The notes beneath the pieces were generated by a model. The model saw only the letters and a program-made list of their open reading frames with translations, searched no databases and was not told the DNA's origin. The position numbers were made by a program, and so were the translations under genes. This document shows, in pieces, positions 9,041-19,191 of a stretch of 46,098 bases of DNA. How positions within the stretch are numbered: position 1 is the stretch's first letter; every line of letters starts with the position of its first letter. Source of the DNA: Clostridia bacterium (GTDB lineage Bacteria; Bacillota; Clostridia; TANB77; CAG-508); contig JAAWFD010000032.1 of the NCBI GenBank assembly GCA_022794615.1, positions 1-46,098 of the forward strand. The letters run 5' to 3'.

Positions 9041-12000
9041 TCTTTTCTTAATTAAGATTACCCCTACAATTATTAGTAATAATGATCCAATTCCTGTAAA
9101 TATATATACTAAGTGATTATTTGCTCCTGTTGGTGGCATAATTACTAATTTTACACTGTCTTCATCTTTTTCTACTGCTCTTTGTGGCATTAAGTTTCCT
9201 GGTGTTGCATCTAGTCCAGTTGTTCTTGCTATTGCATATATTTCTAAGATTTCTGCATCATTAGTAAATACTAACTCATCTTTTGCTCCTAATAGTTTAC
9301 TTGCATTGACTTTGACTGTTTTACTTGTTGCTCTATTTGGATTGCTACTTGTTTCTAATCCTTTATTGAATTCTGTTGTTACAAATATATTGTGTTTTTC
9401 TTCTATTAAAGCATCTCTTGTTTCTTTTGATATTCTTCCTTCATCATATAGTTGCCCAGCTGTCTTTATTTCCCAACCTTCTTCTAGTCCTTCATTCATT
9501 TCGTTTATGTCATATACTAATTCACCATCTAAATAGTCTCCTACAAGTTTTACATATTTGTCAATTTTTTCTGCTCCTGTGCTATCTCCAAAGTAATAAT
9601 ATCTTCTTCCTGCTATTGCTTTTGTGTCAGTTTCTGAAAGATTGGTGAATTTATAGTCTACTTCTGAATTATTTATTAGTTTTATTTCATATTGCATATT
9701 TAATGCTGCACCTTGTATTAAGTCAGCATCCATATCTACATATATATTGTCTTCTATTGCTCTTGTGTATGGTAAATTTTGTTCATATGGATTTCCATTT
9801 ACTAACATTTGCCCATTTGCTAATTGTATTGACATGTTTGTTAAATTTTTGTCAAGTACTAATTCTACTATTGGTCTTTGTATTATTCCAAAGTCAATGT
9901 TCTTGTTTTCTGAATAGAAATTAGGGTCTGGAATAGGGTCTCCATTTTCATCTACTACTATATTTCCATTAATATCTCTTAAATATACATTTGATACTGA
10001 ATTGATATTTTCAAACTCTACACCTACAATGAATGATGCTGTTATTGCTTTCATATCATGTGTGTCTGCTTCTATTGCATCGCGAATTGTACTATAATTT
10101 AATATTTCACCTTCTTGTTCTTGTTTCATTCTTTCTATGATTTCATCTACTGCATCTGAATATCTAATTATATTACCATCTGTGTATTTTTCTTGTATTG
10201 TATTCCAGCTAAAGTTTCCTCTTCCTTCTACTGTTGCTGTCGCTGGTTGAATATTTAATGCTTTTCTTATTTCAGTTGATGATATTATTGTTGATTTGTA
10301 GTCTCTTGTATCTATCTCTTTATAGTTCCCAGTTCCTTTTTCTTTAATTTTTGTTCCTTGCCCATAAGTATATCTTACAGCATATCCATCTGGTATAATT
10401 CCTACAAATTGATAATTTCCATTATCATCTGTATATGTAACAGCTTCAACTAATTGTTTTTCTATTTTTCCATTTTCTCCTGATATTGTTTGATATAGTG
10501 TTGCTATTGTTGGATTTCCTGAATTATCCTTTTTGATTGTTCCTTTTAAGTTTGGATTTGCTTTTACAGCTTCATCATTATCATCATATACTTCTAATAA
10601 CTCTACTTTTGCATTTACTACAACGTTTTCTGTATTTTCTTCATAAATTCCATTTCCTAATCTTTCATTTTTGTTTTTGCTTTCTTGTGTTTGTGAGTCT
10701 TCGAATACTGTTCCTGAAATTATATTGTTTTTATCTGCTTGTAATACTAATGATGGTGCCATATCTGTATCATCTTCAAATGTCGTTTTTATAAATCTGT
10801 TATTTTCATCTAATACAACTTCTGCATTTCCTGGTGCTGAGTTTTCATCTACACTCGCATAACGTTCTCTTAATGATGTATATGTTGAGAATGAAGATAT
10901 TTCTGTCATGTTATCTAATGTTGAATCTCCATTTAATAATCCTAATACTGTTTCATCATTTACTTTATATCTTATATAGATTTCTGACGTTTTTCCTCCC
11001 TGTACATATTCGTCTGCTAGATTTATTTGAAGTACATTAAGTCTTCCGTTATCATATGTCTGGCTTCCTATATTCCAACTATTTATTGGTGTTTTTGTTT
11101 CTCCTGACATGTAATATACCTCTTGTGGTATATATTTTCTGTCATAATAGTTGTTTATTTGATTAAATGTAGCTGTAAGTTGTTCGCTTGACTGATTTTT
11201 CATTGTGATTTTATATACAACATCTACTTCTATCTTATTGCTGTTTCTATTTTCTGCAAAATATGTTACTGATGATTGATATATTGTTCTTGTGTATCTG
11301 TTTAAGTATTTATCTCCGAACTTTACTCCTATATTAAATGCTCCATCATTTTTTAAGTATGCATTTCTTGTTGCATAATGATATGTATGTGTATATCCCT
11401 TTAGTCCTACATGTATATCTTCTATATCGCTTGATACTGCTAAATCTATGTGTTCTCTTTCATATACTCCTAGATTTATATTTCTTATTTCTTCATCATG
11501 AGCATTATATGTTGTTCTTAAATTGTAATTATTGTTAGCAGTTGTTGCACTTATATGATATTTGTTTACTGCATAATAGTCGTTTAGTTTTATTCCTTTA
11601 CTGCTATCTGCATATTCATTCCCTTCTGTGTATGTTATTTGTGATAGATAATCTGATGGTTGTGTATAATTAACTTCTGCTGTTCTATTTCCGTTAGCAT
11701 CTAACATATATCCTTGTGTTTCTCCATTACTTCCTTTTGTTGTATTTCCTACTACTGTTGCATATTTATTGTTAAATGTTGTTCTGTTATTTCCTTCAAT
11801 TGATTTTGAACCATTCTCTTTTGCTATGTTTGGTATTACATTTGTATATTTCATTCCGTTGTATATAAATTCTATATAGTAATTGTTAATGTCTCTTAAT
11901 AATATGTTATCTTCTGAGTATTTGTCTCCTGTTTTGCTTCCAAATAAGTATGCACCATTAGAATCTGTCCATCCCTCATAACTCTTTCCTGTTTTTGTAT

Positions 12001-15000
12001 TGTGTAATATAACTTTTACTCCTTCTACTAACTTGTCATTATTATCTTGATAGTTTATTGTTGTTTCTTGGCATAAGTCATTTCTTAAGTTGTCTTTTCC
12101 GTTTGGTCTATCTTCCCATACATATCCTGATATTCTTACATATTTTTGTTCATTTGCTACTGTTATATTTGTTGTGCCTTTGTCTGGTATGTTAATTGGC
12201 ATTTGTAGTCCTTTGTTTGTTGGATTTACTAGTGTTCCTCCTGTTACTTTCCATATTATATAGTCTGGATCTAGCTCATATCCATAATATGGATTAGATA
12301 TCTCTCTTACTATATATTGTGCTGTGTTATTAGTTTCTACATTGTTGTCCAATGACTGTAATTCCAAATTGTTTACTGATATAATTCCATTTGTATCAGT
12401 TATAAATGTAGTTGCTTCTGCTATATTTGTTGTATAGTCTTGCTTTGTTACTGTCGATGATCCTGTTACTTCTGTTTGATACCCTGATTTTCCTTGTATT
12501 TGTACTTTAACGTATTTATCTCCTGTGCTATTTAATATTAAGAATTTTACATTACTTAATTTTATTGCTGAATTTTCACTATTTACTTTTTCTATATTTA
12601 TATTTCCTACTAATTTTTTGTTTTTAGCTTTATATTTAATTAATGCATTTTCAATTTCAACTTGCCTTACACTATTTATGTTCTTATCATTATGATAACC
12701 ATGATATAATTCATCATGTGGAATTTCTTTTTCTACAAAAGTATAGTTTCCTGCTCTTAATCCTTCTACATATATGTATCCTTGCTCATCTGTTATGAAT
12801 ATTGTTGCATCTGCCTCATCTACTACATATGTTATTGATAGGTCTTCTTTATTTTGTTTTACATATCTTCCTAATGTATCATTTCTTATAACGAATTTTA
12901 TATTTGGTAATGGTATTGTTGTATCATCAGCATCTACTTTTTCTATTCTTAATGTTTTTGGTAATTCAGTTGTCCATTCTACTGTAGATGTTGCATTTGT
13001 AGAACCATTTTCTTGGTAAATTAATACATCTGGCTTAGTTGCCTTCATAGATTGTACTGGTTTGTTTTGACACCATTTACAATCACTTACCACAAATGTA
13101 TAATGTTTAATTATAGCTTGTGTAATTGTAGATGTATAACTTCCTGACACTGATGCTGAAATTTTTACTGATGTTAAAGCATATATATTTGAAGGTACAT
13201 TTATATATAGTTCTTTATCTGGACTTAATTGTGTTGGGTTTCCATATTTATCAACAATTTCATAAGAAGATATCTCTGATACTTCCCCTGTAATTAAATT
13301 AGTAATTCCTTGAACTGATATTATATAATTTGGATTATCTTTATTTGTTGAACAACTTATTGAAAATGGTCCATATTGCTTTTTATCTCCAAGTAATTTA
13401 TATTCTATCACATCTGTATTTTTATTCAGACTAATATGTACATCAGGTTGTGTGTTTGATCTTGTCTCCGCCAAAATTTCTCTTTTTTCTACATCTTCTT
13501 TATACATATGTGTTCCTTTACACATAGAATCTCCTGGAGCTGTACATAAAAATTCTCCAGCATTAAATTCTCCAGTAACAGGGTCTCTACTTATAGCAAT
13601 ATATTCATTTCCATCTTCATCCAAATATGAATCTGCTCCATCAGAAATTATTGGAATTATTGGTACTATTGCTACTATCATTACTATAAATATTAATAAT
13701 TTTATACCTTTATTTTTTAGTACTCCTTTAGCTGTAAGTAATATTATAATAAGCATTATAGCTATTATTAAAATAGTTAATAATATTGTTCCTATATATT
13801 CTCCAACTGTACCTGTTTGTATTGAAACAATGACTTCTACTTTATCACTATTATTTTCAATGTTCTTATCCGCAATATGTTTTGCATTATCACTTATCCC
13901 TATTTTTGCAATGTTTGTATATGTTTGTATTGTTTCATCTAATGTTTTAGTTAATACTAATGTTGTTTCAACACTTTCCCCTGGTTTAATTACTTGTACT
14001 GATAGATTTGTATTACTTAAATTGTTTCCTACTGTCTTATACCAATTAGAATTCAACTCTGAATTAAATTCTAGACCTGATGGCATTTCATCTATCAATT
14101 CATTAACTGTTCCTGCTAGCTCTCCAATATTTGTTATAACTATTTTATATTCTATTATAAGATTTGAACCAGATATTTGTTTTTCAGGTATCTCTACTTT
14201 TGCAATCTTTTTATTATAATAATCATATTCTTTTGTTCCTGCTTTATTTTGTACTGTTATTTTTTGTATATATTTATCAACTTTTAAATCAAATATTTTG
14301 TTTTTTATAAGTCCTATATCTATGTTTGATTTATTTGATGTTAAATCAATTATATCTGTTAGTCCTATAAATACAGTTTCTCCATTAAGAGTTGCTTCTT
14401 TTTTCATTGCATCCGAATTCATTGATGCACTTATTCCTGGTTTCTGATATGTTGTTATTTCATAGTCATTATTGTTGTATTTGAAAACCACATAGTATTT
14501 TCCTTCATTGATATTTTCAAATGAATATTGTCCATAAGTATTTGTAAATCTTGTTATTATGTTTCCTTTTGCATCTTGTACATATTTATTATTTGTTATA
14601 TCTAATAACATTACTTCTATTCCTGATAATTTTTGTTCTGTTTCTTCTCTTTGTCCATTTTCATTTTCATCTATCCAAGCTATTCCTGATATTGTATATT
14701 TCTTTGAGTCTGGATTGTCAGGGTCTATTGGTTTATCTGGCTCTTCTGGATCTACTGGTGGTTTTTGGTCATCTGCATCTCCTGTATCTACAACAAGTTT
14801 TTTAGCTTTTATAGTATTTTCTATTATATTTGATTGTTTTGTTTGTATATATTCTCCTGTAACTATTGAATAATTTGATATATCTGCATCGTCATATACT
14901 GTTCTTGCTTTTGCTTTTATTTTTATTATTGATTTTTCTTTAAGTGGTATATATAAATCTAAACTTACTCTTGCATCATCTGTATTATCTCTTCTATTAA

Positions 15001-17836
15001 TTTTTTCTATTTCAATTGAATCTAATTCTATGTTTTGATTTACAAAGCTATATTTTTGTTCTTCATCTTCTTCATTAATTGATATTACACTTGTATTATA
15101 TGTTATACTTGTTACTTCTAATTCATTTGGTATATAATCTCTGAAATTAACTTTAGTATAGTTATCCCATTCTGGTATTATCTTTCCAACATTTTCAACT
15201 TCAAATATATAGGTAATCTCATCATCTTTATTTAATGTCTCGCCTTCTTCAGCTGATGTTTGAGTAACTTTTATTGCCTCTATGTATCCTGATGCTCTAT
15301 TTTCATTTGATTTATATATATTACCATCTTGAGTAGACACTGTTGCTGCTATATTGATATTCCAAGAATAATTCTCATTTTCTTCTATATTTACAACATC
15401 AGCTACTATATATATCCCTACTTGATTTTCTTCAAGGTGGAATCCTATTCCTCCTTCTTCGTTCTTATCTAAATTGCTTAAATTTTCAAGCTTATTTATG
15501 TTGTTAAACTTAACAATAACACTATTATTGTTTGTTACTGTTTCATATTCACCCTCTTCTTTACCCCATATTGTTATATCTTTAACTTTTAGATTTTCTG
15601 TTAGTGGTATTGTTACAGTAACATTGTTTTGCTCTACATTAGATATATTTGATACTTGAGCAAAATACACTCTTTCATTTCTTTTATTTCTTCCTACAAG
15701 TCCTTTTAGCTCTACTGCTATACTAGCCTGATTTATCGTGTTTGATAATGTATATGCAGAAATATCATTTTCTCCTATATATACTTTTACTTCTGAGTTT
15801 ATTTCTTTTTCTGTTTCTGTATCTAATAAGTTATTTATCTTTACTTCATAATAATAAGTTTCTGTTTGTCCTGATTGTAAAGTTCCAACATATATTTCTT
15901 TTTGCTTTATTGTATCATTTGGAACAAAATCATAGTTATCATCATAGAATCCACCTACTACCAAGTCCACATATGTCATTCCATCTGGTATTTGTCCTAC
16001 TATTTTAATATCGTCAATATTACTATTTGTTGTATTTGTTAGTGTAACTTCATATTTTAAAATTTGTTCTTCATATATAGTTTCATTATTAGCTAGTATT
16101 TTGTCTCCAGCAATTACTTTTGTATCTATTTTTAGCCCATTAGAATTTACCACTGTACCTTCAACATTTTGTTTAGATGATGTTTCTAGCATAACTTGAT
16201 TTTTTTCTACTAATTTAATTGGTTGCTCATATATACTATCATTACATATCATCTTAATTGATGAATCTTTTGATACTATGTTTTGTTTTAACATTACTGT
16301 TGCTGAAATTAATATGTTTGTACCCTTTGATATATCTTCTGATTGTAAATATTGTGTTTGTTTACCTGAAAGTATTATTCTTATAACTTGTTTTCCTTCA
16401 GCATTTGTTTCTACTACTGCATCTTGTTTAGTTAATTCAGTATCATGCAATAGTCGTACATCATTTAATATTATTTTTTCTATTTCTTCTGGTAATTCTA
16501 TTAATACTGTTGGATTTTCGAATAATTTATTTGATTGATTGTTTCTTTCTAATGTTGCTGTAATTGTTAGTTGGTTTTGTGCATTATTTGTTAATTGTTG
16601 TTTACTAATGCTCATGCTTACTGTCTCTTTAGCTTCTTGAATAGCTATATCATTTTCTAAATTTTCTTCATATATTGTGTATGTCTCTTCTGATATCTGT
16701 TCTTGTGCTCCTCCATCTAATGGATTTACTTGATCTGTTTTTGTTCCTAATATATTTAGCTTATTTTTTACTGTATCTATGTTTTGTACTAAAGTTGATT
16801 TTATTACTTTTGTAGTATTAAATTCTATTATTCCTTCTTTTACTATATTGCTTATTTGTAATTTGATGTTCTCTACTGGCTCTGTAAATGTATATACATA
16901 GTTTCCATCTTTGTCAGTTTCCACTTCGTTGTTTATTAAATCTATTATTTCATTACTTTCATTTAATATTAATATTTCTCCTGTTGCTCCTAATATATTT
17001 TCTATTTTGCTTTTTTCTATTATTATATTTTTATATACTAAGTTATTGTTATTCAATATATCTGTTTCTTGGAAACTAAATGCATTATTTGATGTTAGTA
17101 TAAATGATTCAGCTATATTTTTGTTGCTTATCATTATTTTAGCTTTTTCTTTGTACTCTGTGTTATACGATGTACCATTTTGTATGTTAGAATTTATATA
17201 TCCATTGTATAGAGTTTCTGTTTCATAATCTACTGAAATGACTGTTCCAATATTTTCAGTTACCATTCCTTGTGCTGTTGTTTCTCCAGTTAATGTTACA
17301 CTTTCTCCTGATTTCGCTATCTTTACTGTTTGTGCAACTGATACTTTAACATTTAACAATCTTTCCTGATTTTCATTTGTATAACAGTGTGCTCCATAGA
17401 ATAATATTATAGTATATTCTTGTTTATCCTCGTATTTTAATTTCTCTTCATACTTCTCTTGAATTGTTATTATTCCATTTTCATAACTCGATTCTTTTCC
17501 TATTACTTCAACTCTTGTTGGTACTTTTCCTAAAATCTCTGGGCATTCAATAGATACTGTTGTTCCTTCTACATAAACTTCTTCGTTTTCATGTTTTTGT
17601 AATCCAACTCCTACTTTTAGTTGAACTATTGTCTCTGTATCTAGCTCATTTGCATAATTAATATACTTTTCTAACACTACTTCTTGTGTAGTCTGTATAC
17701 CTTCTTCTGCACCTAAAATCATTCCTGAAACCACTTCTACTGCTTCGCTTATTAATACCATTACTGAGCTATTTAGCAATAATACGATTAGAATTAAAAT
17801 ACTACAAATTTTCTTCATCTCTTCCATTCCTTTCAA
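9017..17836 (-). CDS. Giant (2939 aa) surface protein; apparent fusion of a paralog of the 8650-4361 protein with a paralog of the 4339-317 protein
   Basis: N-half resembles ORF 4361-8650 and C-half resembles ORF 317-4339; two internal hydrophobic segments at the junction; listed start at 17836 is TTG, and ATG at 17818 (MKKICSILILIV) with upstream AAAGGA is the likelier start. Confidence 0.85.
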   Translation of the reverse strand: MKGMEEMKKICSILILIVLLLNSSVMVLISEAVEVVSGMILGAEEGIQTTQEVVLEKYINYANELDTETIVQLKVGVGLQKHENEEVYVEGTTVSIECPEILGKVPTRVEVIGKESSYENGIITIQEKYEEKLKYEDKQEYTIILFYGAHCYTNENQERLLNVKVSVAQTVKIAKSGESVTLTGETTAQGMVTENIGTVISVDYETETLYNGYINSNIQNGTSYNTEYKEKAKIMISNKNIAESFILTSNNAFSFQETDILNNNNLVYKNIIIEKSKIENILGATGEILILNESNEIIDLINNEVETDKDGNYVYTFTEPVENIKLQISNIVKEGIIEFNTTKVIKSTLVQNIDTVKNKLNILGTKTDQVNPLDGGAQEQISEETYTIYEENLENDIAIQEAKETVSMSISKQQLTNNAQNQLTITATLERNNQSNKLFENPTVLIELPEEIEKIILNDVRLLHDTELTKQDAVVETNAEGKQVIRIILSGKQTQYLQSEDISKGTNILISATVMLKQNIVSKDSSIKMICNDSIYEQPIKLVEKNQVMLETSSKQNVEGTVVNSNGLKIDTKVIAGDKILANNETIYEEQILKYEVTLTNTTNSNIDDIKIVGQIPDGMTYVDLVVGGFYDDNYDFVPNDTIKQKEIYVGTLQSGQTETYYYEVKINNLLDTETEKEINSEVKVYIGENDISAYTLSNTINQASIAVELKGLVGRNKRNERVYFAQVSNISNVEQNNVTVTIPLTENLKVKDITIWGKEEGEYETVTNNNSVIVKFNNINKLENLSNLDKNEEGGIGFHLEENQVGIYIVADVVNIEENENYSWNINIAATVSTQDGNIYKSNENRASGYIEAIKVTQTSAEEGETLNKDDEITYIFEVENVGKIIPEWDNYTKVNFRDYIPNELEVTSITYNTSVISINEEDEEQKYSFVNQNIELDSIEIEKINRRDNTDDARVSLDLYIPLKEKSIIKIKAKARTVYDDADISNYSIVTGEYIQTKQSNIIENTIKAKKLVVDTGDADDQKPPVDPEEPDKPIDPDNPDSKKYTISGIAWIDENENGQREETEQKLSGIEVMLLDITNNKYVQDAKGNIITRFTNTYGQYSFENINEGKYYVVFKYNNNDYEITTYQKPGISASMNSDAMKKEATLNGETVFIGLTDIIDLTSNKSNIDIGLIKNKIFDLKVDKYIQKITVQNKAGTKEYDYYNKKIAKVEIPEKQISGSNLIIEYKIVITNIGELAGTVNELIDEMPSGLEFNSELNSNWYKTVGNNLSNTNLSVQVIKPGESVETTLVLTKTLDETIQTYTNIAKIGISDNAKHIADKNIENNSDKVEVIVSIQTGTVGEYIGTILLTILIIAIMLIIILLTAKGVLKNKGIKLLIFIVMIVAIVPIIPIISDGADSYLDEDGNEYIAISRDPVTGEFNAGEFLCTAPGDSMCKGTHMYKEDVEKREILAETRSNTQPDVHISLNKNTDVIEYKLLGDKKQYGPFSISCSTNKDNPNYIISVQGITNLITGEVSEISSYEIVDKYGNPTQLSPDKELYINVPSNIYALTSVKISASVSGSYTSTITQAIIKHYTFVVSDCKWCQNKPVQSMKATKPDVLIYQENGSTNATSTVEWTTELPKTLRIEKVDADDTTIPLPNIKFVIRNDTLGRYVKQNKEDLSITYVVDEADATIFITDEQGYIYVEGLRAGNYTFVEKEIPHDELYHGYHNDKNINSVRQVEIENALIKYKAKNKKLVGNINIEKVNSENSAIKLSNVKFLILNSTGDKYVKVQIQGKSGYQTEVTGSSTVTKQDYTTNIAEATTFITDTNGIISVNNLELQSLDNNVETNNTAQYIVREISNPYYGYELDPDYIIWKVTGGTLVNPTNKGLQMPINIPDKGTTNITVANEQKYVRISGYVWEDRPNGKDNLRNDLCQETTINYQDNNDKLVEGVKVILHNTKTGKSYEGWTDSNGAYLFGSKTGDKYSEDNILLRDINNYYIEFIYNGMKYTNVIPNIAKENGSKSIEGNNRTTFNNKYATVVGNTTKGSNGETQGYMLDANGNRTAEVNYTQPSDYLSQITYTEGNEYADSSKGIKLNDYYAVNKYHISATTANNNYNLRTTYNAHDEEIRNINLGVYEREHIDLAVSSDIEDIHVGLKGYTHTYHYATRNAYLKNDGAFNIGVKFGDKYLNRYTRTIYQSSVTYFAENRNSNKIEVDVVYKITMKNQSSEQLTATFNQINNYYDRKYIPQEVYYMSGETKTPINSWNIGSQTYDNGRLNVLQINLADEYVQGGKTSEIYIRYKVNDETVLGLLNGDSTLDNMTEISSFSTYTSLRERYASVDENSAPGNAEVVLDENNRFIKTTFEDDTDMAPSLVLQADKNNIISGTVFEDSQTQESKNKNERLGNGIYEENTENVVVNAKVELLEVYDDNDEAVKANPNLKGTIKKDNSGNPTIATLYQTISGENGKIEKQLVEAVTYTDDNGNYQFVGIIPDGYAVRYTYGQGTKIKEKGTGNYKEIDTRDYKSTIISSTEIRKALNIQPATATVEGRGNFSWNTIQEKYTDGNIIRYSDAVDEIIERMKQEQEGEILNYSTIRDAIEADTHDMKAITASFIVGVEFENINSVSNVYLRDINGNIVVDENGDPIPDPNFYSENKNIDFGIIQRPIVELVLDKNLTNMSIQLANGQMLVNGNPYEQNLPYTRAIEDNIYVDMDADLIQGAALNMQYEIKLINNSEVDYKFTNLSETDTKAIAGRRYYYFGDSTGAEKIDKYVKLVGDYLDGELVYDINEMNEGLEEGWEIKTAGQLYDEGRISKETRDALIEEKHNIFVTTEFNKGLETSSNPNRATSKTVKVNASKLLGAKDELVFTNDAEILEIYAIARTTGLDATPGNLMPQRAVEKDEDSVKLVIMPPTGANNHLVYIFTGIGSLLLIIVGVILIKKRVSWGRPF

Positions 17837-18145
17837 GCATATAAAATATTATTATTTATTTAATATATTTATACTGTATCTTTTGTTATATGTACTTGAT
17901 TTTATTATCGCTCGATTAAATTAAAAAATCAATATCTTAGTCTATAGCATATTTAGAGCAATTTAAAAGTCCCTTAAGGATGCTTTATATACGCACTTTA
18001 TTACATTTCTATTATTTTTATGTTACATTTTGTTGTTTCTTAGTTTCTTTCTTTTTTATTTACCTAGGGAATAGTGAATAAGGACTCAAAAAGAGCTATT
18101 CTAGTTTTTCAAACAATAAGTATGAGTTTTTTTACTATCCTTGCA

Positions 18146-18172
18146 ACTTTTTTTACATTTAATCATATAATA
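18146..18172 (+). promoter_or_regulatory. Candidate sigma-K (mother-cell) promoter
   Basis: AC (18146-7) N16 CATATAATA (18164-18172): exact match to the B. subtilis consensus AC-N16-CATANNNTA, 87 bp before ATG 18259. Confidence 0.5.
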
Positions 18173-18258
18173 AATAGAAATGAATAAATTAATTTTAGAG
18201 GTAATAGTCGTTTTACAGAACAGTTGAATGGAGGTAAAACGAAAGAATGGAGGTAAAT

Positions 18259-18816
18259 ATGGCAGATAATATGGATGAATTACTTGCTAATGTAAAAAAG
18301 ATGGTAGATAGTGGAAATATTCCAGTAGAGGTACAACAAATGATGAACAATTTACAAAATTCATCTAATAACACATCTAGTGGTAATCCAAATAATCATA
18401 ATAGTAACAATGGAAGGAATAACAGTAATACAAATAACAATAATAGTAATACTACTAGTAATGTAGACTTAAACGACATTTTGAGTCAAGTTTCTCCTGA
18501 AATGCTTAACAATCTTTCTTCAATGCTTCAGTCTAATGGTTCCAATTCAAATGGAAATTCCAATTTTAGCAATTCATCAGGAGATAATAACAATTCTGGT
18601 TTCAATATAGATATAAATACTATGTTAAAAATGAAAAACATACTTTCGTCTATGAATCAAAAAAATGACCCTAGAGCAAATCTTTTAAATTCTCTAAAGC
18701 CATATCTTCGTGATAGTAAAAAAGGAAAAGTAGACCAATATGTTAATCTAATGAATATGACAAAAATTGCTGATATAATGAAAAATGATAACAAGGAGAA
18801 CAATAATAATGTTTAG
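18259..18816 (+). CDS. Asn-rich low-complexity protein, possibly sporulation associated
   Basis: ATG at 18259 preceded by GGAGG; conserved-looking C-terminus LLNSLKPYLRDSKKGKVDQYVNLMNMTKIADIM; sigma-K-like promoter upstream. Confidence 0.7.
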   Translation: MADNMDELLANVKKMVDSGNIPVEVQQMMNNLQNSSNNTSSGNPNNHNSNNGRNNSNTNNNNSNTTSNVDLNDILSQVSPEMLNNLSSMLQSNGSNSNGNSNFSNSSGDNNNSGFNIDINTMLKMKNILSSMNQKNDPRANLLNSLKPYLRDSKKGKVDQYVNLMNMTKIADIMKNDNKENNNNV

Positions 18817-19138
18817 ATTTCCTTTCATGAACATGCCTTTTCCTTATTATAAGAATTACTCTAGATTGCCTAATCCATACAACTACTCGCCATATTACAA
18901 TCCACCCATTCACTCTTCAAATGGAAACGTAAATAATTACAACTTTGAAAAGAAACCTGAATATGAAAACCAAAAAAACAAATCAAACAGTAATGAAGAT
19001 GATTACTTGTTTGATTTATTTGGATTAAAACTATATTTTGATGATATATTAATTTTAAGTTTACTATATTTCCTTTATGATGAAGGTGTAAAAGATGAAA
19101 TGCTCTTCATATCTTTATTATTATTACTTATTAGCTAA
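18809..19138 (+). CDS. Small Tyr/Pro/Asn-rich protein with hydrophobic C-terminus
   Basis: ATG at 18809 overlaps the stop of the preceding gene (ATGTTTAG); C-terminus LFGLKLYFDDILILSLLYFLYDEGVKDEMLFISLLLLLIS. Confidence 0.65.
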   Translation: MFRFPFMNMPFPYYKNYSRLPNPYNYSPYYNPPIHSSNGNVNNYNFEKKPEYENQKNKSNSNEDDYLFDLFGLKLYFDDILILSLLYFLYDEGVKDEMLFISLLLLLIS

Positions 19139-19191
19139 TATTATTAAATTACTTTTATAGAAGCTACTAAATATATTTATATGAATGTAGA

